From positions 1 through 7,785 of the forward strand of contig JACQFM010000059.1 in assembly GCA_016200035.1 (NCBI GenBank): a DNA stretch of 7,785 nucleotides, read 5' to 3'. Below, in pieces: positions 4,689-7,785 of the stretch (positions are counted from its first letter, which is position 1; every line of letters starts with the position of its first letter). The notes under the pieces were generated by a model, which had not been told where the DNA came from, searched no databases, and worked only from the letters and a program-made list of their open reading frames with translations. This stretch comes from Nitrososphaerota archaeon (lineage in GTDB: Archaea > Thermoproteota > Nitrososphaeria > Nitrososphaerales > Nitrosopumilaceae). A program made the position numbers and the translations under genes.

Positions 4689-5085
4689 ACAATTGTGCAG
4701 TTTTTCTCTTGATAATTTCTACAATTTCTAACTTTCTGTCGATATCAAGATCTGGTTCCATGGTGACATAGACCGTCTTTCGCTTTGGATAAAGTACTAT
4801 TTGAGTTACCTTCTCACGCTCAATATGAACATAGTTGACTTTGCCTAGACTTTTGTTAAACTCATTTCTTATCTTCCTTCTAATTGCAACCTGTTTGCAA
4901 AAGTATTCTTCTTCCTTCTGGGTTTTTAGTGAAGTTTTTCCTTCCTTCATTATAGCTTCTGAAATGTTCCCCCTTAGATCTATGATTGCAGCAAACCTCA
5001 TTCCTGGATCAGTAGATAAAATGTCTTCTACTATAGGAATAAGATCTGCTTTGTGATTCCCCTCTTTCAAGATATGAGATGCCAA
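4687..5085 (-). CDS. DUF6659-like protein of Nitrososphaerota
   Basis: A 132-residue soluble protein. The arrangement ILSTDPGMRFAAIID-x-x-GN near residue 23, a basic helix with R-R-K-I-R-N-E-F-N-K-S-L-G (69-81), and the ending VTMEPDLDIDRK recall the uncharacterised DUF6659 family, which I know mainly from ammonia-oxidising archaea. The domain looks alpha/beta, somewhat like small sensor or roadblock folds, but its role is not established. The only upstream start in frame is TTG 5085, since an in-frame TAG lies four codons before it. A second TTG at codon 6 is possible, and the first Met is residue 29, within the conserved part. TATA-like sequence (5095-5112) lies just upstream, so the transcript should have almost no leader. 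The family assignment is from memory. Confidence 0.65.
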   Translation of the reverse strand: MASHILKEGNHKADLIPIVEDILSTDPGMRFAAIIDLRGNISEAIMKEGKTSLKTQKEEEYFCKQVAIRRKIRNEFNKSLGKVNYVHIEREKVTQIVLYPKRKTVYVTMEPDLDIDRKLEIVEIIKRKTAQL

Positions 5086-5206
5086 ATGGACACTCTAAAT
5101 ATATCTTATTTTCAGATCGCTTTTTATGATGACTCTTCAAGCTTTAAACTTTTTCATAGTTTTGGATTGAATACTTTTTGAATCAGCAGTAAATCATGAT
5201 GGTTCT
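5086..5206. other. Spacer between the DUF6659-like gene and the symporter gene
   Basis: Both flanking genes read leftward. The spacer holds the TATA-like region for the DUF6659-like gene and must contain the end of the symporter transcript. On the minus strand a small inverted repeat, AAACT-N5-AGTTT, lies near 5140-5156, but no clear T-run follows, so no terminator is called. Confidence 0.35.
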
Positions 5207-6703
5207 TTAGCTCTTTTGAGCTGATATTTTTATCTTGTTTATAATAGCGCTTCCTACAAAAGATATTGCAAGATTCAGTGCTAATGCTATTACTGCTATA
5301 TACAAAGGACCAAATGTACTGCTTAATAGCGAACTTGTAGGCGGTCCAAAGTTGTTTGCAGCCTCGATCATGTAAATGCCTAAGAATATTCCTACGATCA
5401 AACCAACAATGACAGGCTGCTTTCTTAGGGATTTTACGTATAAACCAAAGAAAACTGCTGGTAGAATCTGTACTATAATTATTCCTCCCAATAGTTGTAG
5501 GGAGATCGAATATGTTGCTGGAACTACAAACACAAATCCAAGTGCCACAAACTTAAAGGCAGCAGATGAAATTTTTGTTATTCTTATTTCAGAATGTAGC
5601 GATATATCTGGTTTGATTTCTTTTATTATATTTCTTGTAAGTAGGTTAGCTTGGGCTATTGCCATAATTGCAGCAGGTACAAGACCTCCGACAAATATGC
5701 CAAGTAATGCAACTCCTGCAAGCCAACCAGGCATAGTGTTTAGTATCAATGAAGGAACTACAAGTATCCCTCTTGAGCTCTCGGGAAATCCTGAAAGAAA
5801 ATTCATTGCAGATGGTACTGAATATACTAGTACTCCCATTAGGGCCATGATTGCCAAGCCTACACCATATAGTGGTAGAAGAGCTGTGCTTGTTCTTAGC
5901 TTACGTGCACTTTCAGCGCTTAACACACCATTTACTGCATGAGGATAGAGATAGAGTGTAAAGGCACTTCCAAAAATTAACGTCAAATAAGCTGGTACAA
6001 GAGAGTCAGACAAAGTCACGTAACTTGGCTTAACTTCTTTGAAGACATGTCCAAAATCTCCTATGTTTATAGGAACAATAACAATTACTGCAATCACAGT
6101 TATCCAAATCAGGATGTCCTTGAAGACCGCAGTGAGGGTTGCGCCACGAAGACCACTTGTATATGTAAATGCCGCTAGTATTACAAAAGCAATTAACAAC
6201 GCGATCTCTTCAACGGTTTGTGCATTTGAAGTACCTGCAAGCATAACAGTAAGTACAGCCTGCATCCCAACTATCTGTAATGCTATGTAAGGAAGCTCTG
6301 CAACTATTCCGGTAACAGCAATTAAAACTGATAATGTTAAGCTGTTGAATCTGTCTTTAACAAAATCTGATGCAGTTATGTATCCCTTTTCTCTGCAAAT
6401 CGTCCAGAGTTTGGGCATTGTTACTAATGCGACGGCAAAGGTTAGGCCTACATATGGAACAGCAAAAAAGTAGAGGGGCCCTTTGGCAAAAATACCAGAA
6501 GGAACAGCTACAAACGTATATGCCGTATACAAGTCAGCACCGATTAGGAAGAAAACAAGCGTTGTCCCTAGGTTTCTTCCAGCCAACGCCAATTCATGTA
6601 CGTTGTTTAGATCACCCTTTCGCCAATTTTTTCCATAAAAACCAAGAAAGATGAAGATTAAAAAAAGACTCACAAACGGAATAATGATCTCTATTCCAAT
6701 CAT
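5207..6703 (-). CDS. Sodium:solute symporter-family permease, MctP-like
   Basis: A 498-residue membrane protein with about 13 hydrophobic segments, the size and layout of the SSS family (TC 2.A.21, LeuT fold). Family features include the E37-L-A-L-A-G-R-N loop after helix 1, G-Y-I-T-A-S-D-F at 107-114, Y-T-S-G-L-R-G-A at 181-188 and V-P-A-A-I-M-A-I-A-Q-A-N-L-L-T-R-N near 342-358. The last closely recalls MctP-type monocarboxylate (lactate, pyruvate, acetate) permeases. In Na+-coupled members such as PutP, a Ser-Thr pair of the Na2 site lies in that helix. Here the matching residues appear to be A348-I349, so Na+ coupling is doubtful. A DUF3311 protein is encoded just upstream (TAG-A-ATG junction), the usual partner of this subgroup. 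A GGAGAG ribosome binding site lies about 11 bases before the ATG. Likely role: uptake of small organic acids; the substrate is inferred. Confidence 0.85.
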   Translation of the reverse strand: MIGIEIIIPFVSLFLIFIFLGFYGKNWRKGDLNNVHELALAGRNLGTTLVFFLIGADLYTAYTFVAVPSGIFAKGPLYFFAVPYVGLTFAVALVTMPKLWTICREKGYITASDFVKDRFNSLTLSVLIAVTGIVAELPYIALQIVGMQAVLTVMLAGTSNAQTVEEIALLIAFVILAAFTYTSGLRGATLTAVFKDILIWITVIAVIVIVPINIGDFGHVFKEVKPSYVTLSDSLVPAYLTLIFGSAFTLYLYPHAVNGVLSAESARKLRTSTALLPLYGVGLAIMALMGVLVYSVPSAMNFLSGFPESSRGILVVPSLILNTMPGWLAGVALLGIFVGGLVPAAIMAIAQANLLTRNIIKEIKPDISLHSEIRITKISSAAFKFVALGFVFVVPATYSISLQLLGGIIIVQILPAVFFGLYVKSLRKQPVIVGLIVGIFLGIYMIEAANNFGPPTSSLLSSTFGPLYIAVIALALNLAISFVGSAIINKIKISAQKS

Positions 6704-6704
6704 T

Positions 6705-6908
6705 CTATCTAACTCTCCTATCGACTAACTGCGAAAATATCAAGTAAAACGCAGAACAGACAACAAGCCAGACTGTCTGAAACCAGTAGAAGAAGGGCAG
6801 TCCGTAAAGATCGGGGCCGCTCCTATTATAGAGCGGAACTGATAGATTAACTATGGATGGAATAATTATCAGGAGCGCGAGGATCACATGACGCGCTTTT
6901 ATCTGCAT
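6705..6908 (-). CDS. DUF3311 small membrane protein, symporter partner
   Basis: A 67-residue protein with two membrane helices (about 8-26 and 42-60). Between them lies the DUF3311 signature: P-x-Y-N-R, then L-Y-G-L-P-F-F-Y-W-F-Q-T-V-W. The last residues are basic (VDRRVR). The family is almost always encoded next to MctP-like sodium:solute symporter proteins and is thought to be an accessory subunit, though its exact role is not established. Its stop codon is separated from the permease ATG by one base, so the two are probably translated together. Upstream, a TATA-like AATAAAAG on the minus strand (6940-6933) lies about 29 bp before the ATG, predicting a leader of a few bases. Confidence 0.85.
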   Translation of the reverse strand: MQIKARHVILALLIIIPSIVNLSVPLYNRSGPDLYGLPFFYWFQTVWLVVCSAFYLIFSQLVDRRVR

Positions 6909-6932
6909 ACCGATAAGGAAGAGGGATTTGTG

Positions 6933-6940
6933 CTTTTATT
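6933..6940 (-). promoter_or_regulatory. TATA box of the DUF3311-permease operon
   Basis: Reads AATAAAAG on the minus strand, about 29 bp before the ATG of the DUF3311 gene. The implied transcript is nearly leaderless. Confidence 0.4.
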
Positions 6941-6995
6941 GATTATTGAAAGGCCTTGTCATCTGGAATTCTGCTTAACTATATAGTTCTCGTGT

Positions 6996-7028
6996 CATAT
7001 ATAGAGCAGAGATTTAACTACGTAAATC
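6996..7028 (+). promoter_or_regulatory. TATA box and overlapping inverted repeat of the phosphate operon
   Basis: CATATATAG (6996-7004) predicts a transcript start near 7026, about 14 bases before ATG 7040. An inverted repeat, GATTTA-N6-TAAATC (7011-7028), covers the region from just after the TATA box to that start. This is a typical place for a repressor that blocks RNA polymerase. A second AT-rich element (TTAACTATATAG, 6975-6986) may be an alternative box. Confidence 0.42.
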
Positions 7029-7039
7029 AGCTGCAAATC

Positions 7040-7672
7040 ATGCCGCAGTGGATGTCATGGCTGAAATCTAATGAAAAGGAAATCTTGGCCATTCTAAATG
7101 ATCTTGCTTGCAAGGCCGAAGAAGTTGTCAGTCTACTTGTAGACTTGTTCTCTAATTTTGAAAAATTAGAAGAGATTCATACGAAAATAAAAAAGATAGA
7201 AAGAGATGCTGACGGACTTACACATTCCGTATTTGAGGAGCTAAACAAGACATTCATCACACCCCTAGACAGGGAGGATATCTCAAGAATAGCATCAAAG
7301 ACTGATGATATTGTTGACTATGTTGAGGGAATATCAGGACGAATTGTGAACTTTAAAATTAAATCATCACCACCTTACATGTTAGAGATCGCAAAAGAGC
7401 TTTCTATTGCTACAAAAGAAATCAACTATATGATCACGAGGTTGCACAACGTCAAAGCTGACAAGTCAATAATAGGTCACTGCAGGAAAGTCAGTGAGTC
7501 AGAACACAGGGTAGATGAAATTCATCGCAAAGCAGTAGGTGAATTGTTTGATTCAAAAGATGTTGTGACAATAATCAAAATGAAGGAGATATACGACGCA
7601 CTGGAAACTGCATCTGACAGGTGCCAAGATGTTGCTGATTCAATAGAAGACATTGTACTAAAATACACTTAG
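7040..7672 (+). CDS. DUF47 (PhoU-like) phosphate-transport accessory protein
   Basis: The 210-residue helical protein has the DUF47/PhoU-like pattern: an opening helix with WLKSNEKEIL, E-R-D-A-D-G-L-T-H, then T-P-L-D-R-E-D-I-x-R-I-A-S-K-T-D-D-I-x-D-Y-V-E-G, and later E-S-E-H-R-V-D-E-I-H-R and E-x-A-S-D-R-C-Q-D-V-A-D-S-I-E-D-I. The repeated E/D-x-x-x-D motifs are the metal-binding positions of PhoU folds. These proteins accompany PiT permeases and probably gate or regulate them. The frame is open back to TTG 6956, but I chose ATG 7040: the length then fits the family, and the added 28 residues are unlike it and would overlap the TATA boxes. ATG 7052 is also possible. A PiT gene follows after 10 bases, so they form one operon. 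Confidence 0.86.
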   Translation: MPQWMSWLKSNEKEILAILNDLACKAEEVVSLLVDLFSNFEKLEEIHTKIKKIERDADGLTHSVFEELNKTFITPLDREDISRIASKTDDIVDYVEGISGRIVNFKIKSSPPYMLEIAKELSIATKEINYMITRLHNVKADKSIIGHCRKVSESEHRVDEIHRKAVGELFDSKDVVTIIKMKEIYDALETASDRCQDVADSIEDIVLKYT

Positions 7673-7682
7673 GTTCTTTGTT

Positions 7683-7785
7683 ATGTATGAACTAGCCATA
7701 GGAGCTATTCTAACAGCCCTGATTTTTGATTTTTTAAATGGATTTCACGATGCTGCAAATTCCATAGCAACAGTCGTAGGTACTA
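7683..7785 (+). CDS. PiT-family inorganic phosphate permease (5' end only)
   Basis: The first 34 codons of a membrane protein that continues past the right edge. The opening is hydrophobic (from M1 to L18), followed by N19-G-F-H-D-A-A-N-S-I-A-T30. This is the N-terminal signature of PiT phosphate permeases (PF01384), including the Asp and Asn of the inverted-repeat phosphate and cation site. It begins 10 bases after the DUF47 stop codon with only a weak AGGTT-like ribosome site, so it is probably translated in part by coupling. PiT carriers import phosphate, usually as a metal-phosphate complex, with H+ or Na+. The remaining length and second signature are outside the window. Confidence 0.9.
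   Translation, partial: MYELAIGAILTALIFDFLNGFHDAANSIATVVGT

Noticed and set aside
5376..5942. Long plus-strand frames opposite the symporter gene (also 6039-6290 and 6370-6654).
   Set aside because: They are antisense shadows of a conserved membrane protein and have no promoters or family features of their own.

Overview
The window looks like a piece of an AT-rich genome of an archaeon from the Nitrososphaerota (Thaumarchaeota, the ammonia-oxidising archaea lineage). Three things support this. There is an ESCRT-III/CdvB cell-division protein. One protein recalls a family (DUF6659) that I know mainly from this lineage. Several genes have archaeal TATA boxes about 25-35 bp before the start codon with almost no leader and no Shine-Dalgarno site. 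No rRNA, tRNA, CRISPR array or insertion sequence was seen, and no genus can be assigned.

Layout: positions 1-458 are AT-rich and nearly empty, apart from a doubtful HNH-like fragment at the left edge. A 36-residue C2H2 zinc-finger gene lies at 459-569. A CdvB-type ESCRT-III gene (769-1404, +) meets an MFS transporter gene (1401-2669, -) tail to tail, with the two stop codons sharing CTAG. The non-coding gap 2670-3067 holds a run of about seven hairpins (2786-3004) that looks like a structured RNA, probably transcribed leftward. A hypothetical gene (3068-3496, +) meets a coiled-coil gene (3493-4086, -), again with overlapping stop codons. The coiled-coil protein is built of 21-residue tandem repeats.

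The divergent spacer 4087-4277 carries two perfect palindromes centred 21 bp apart. It leads into a TRAM-domain RNA-binding protein with an Arg/Gly-rich tail (4278-4634, +), one of two genes here with a clear Shine-Dalgarno site. A DUF6659-like gene follows (4687-5085, -). A two-gene leftward operon, DUF3311 plus a sodium:solute-symporter-family permease (6908-5207), resembles MctP-type monocarboxylate transport. Divergent from it, a DUF47/PhoU-like gene (7040-7672) and the start of a PiT phosphate permease (7683 to the edge) form a low-affinity phosphate uptake operon.

How the parts relate: the right side is transport (small organic acids and phosphate, back to back). The left and middle are cell division, small regulators and RNA biology. 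The least explained objects are the hairpin-rich RNA candidate, the tiny zinc finger, the 21-residue-repeat protein and the paired palindromes upstream of the RGG-TRAM gene.
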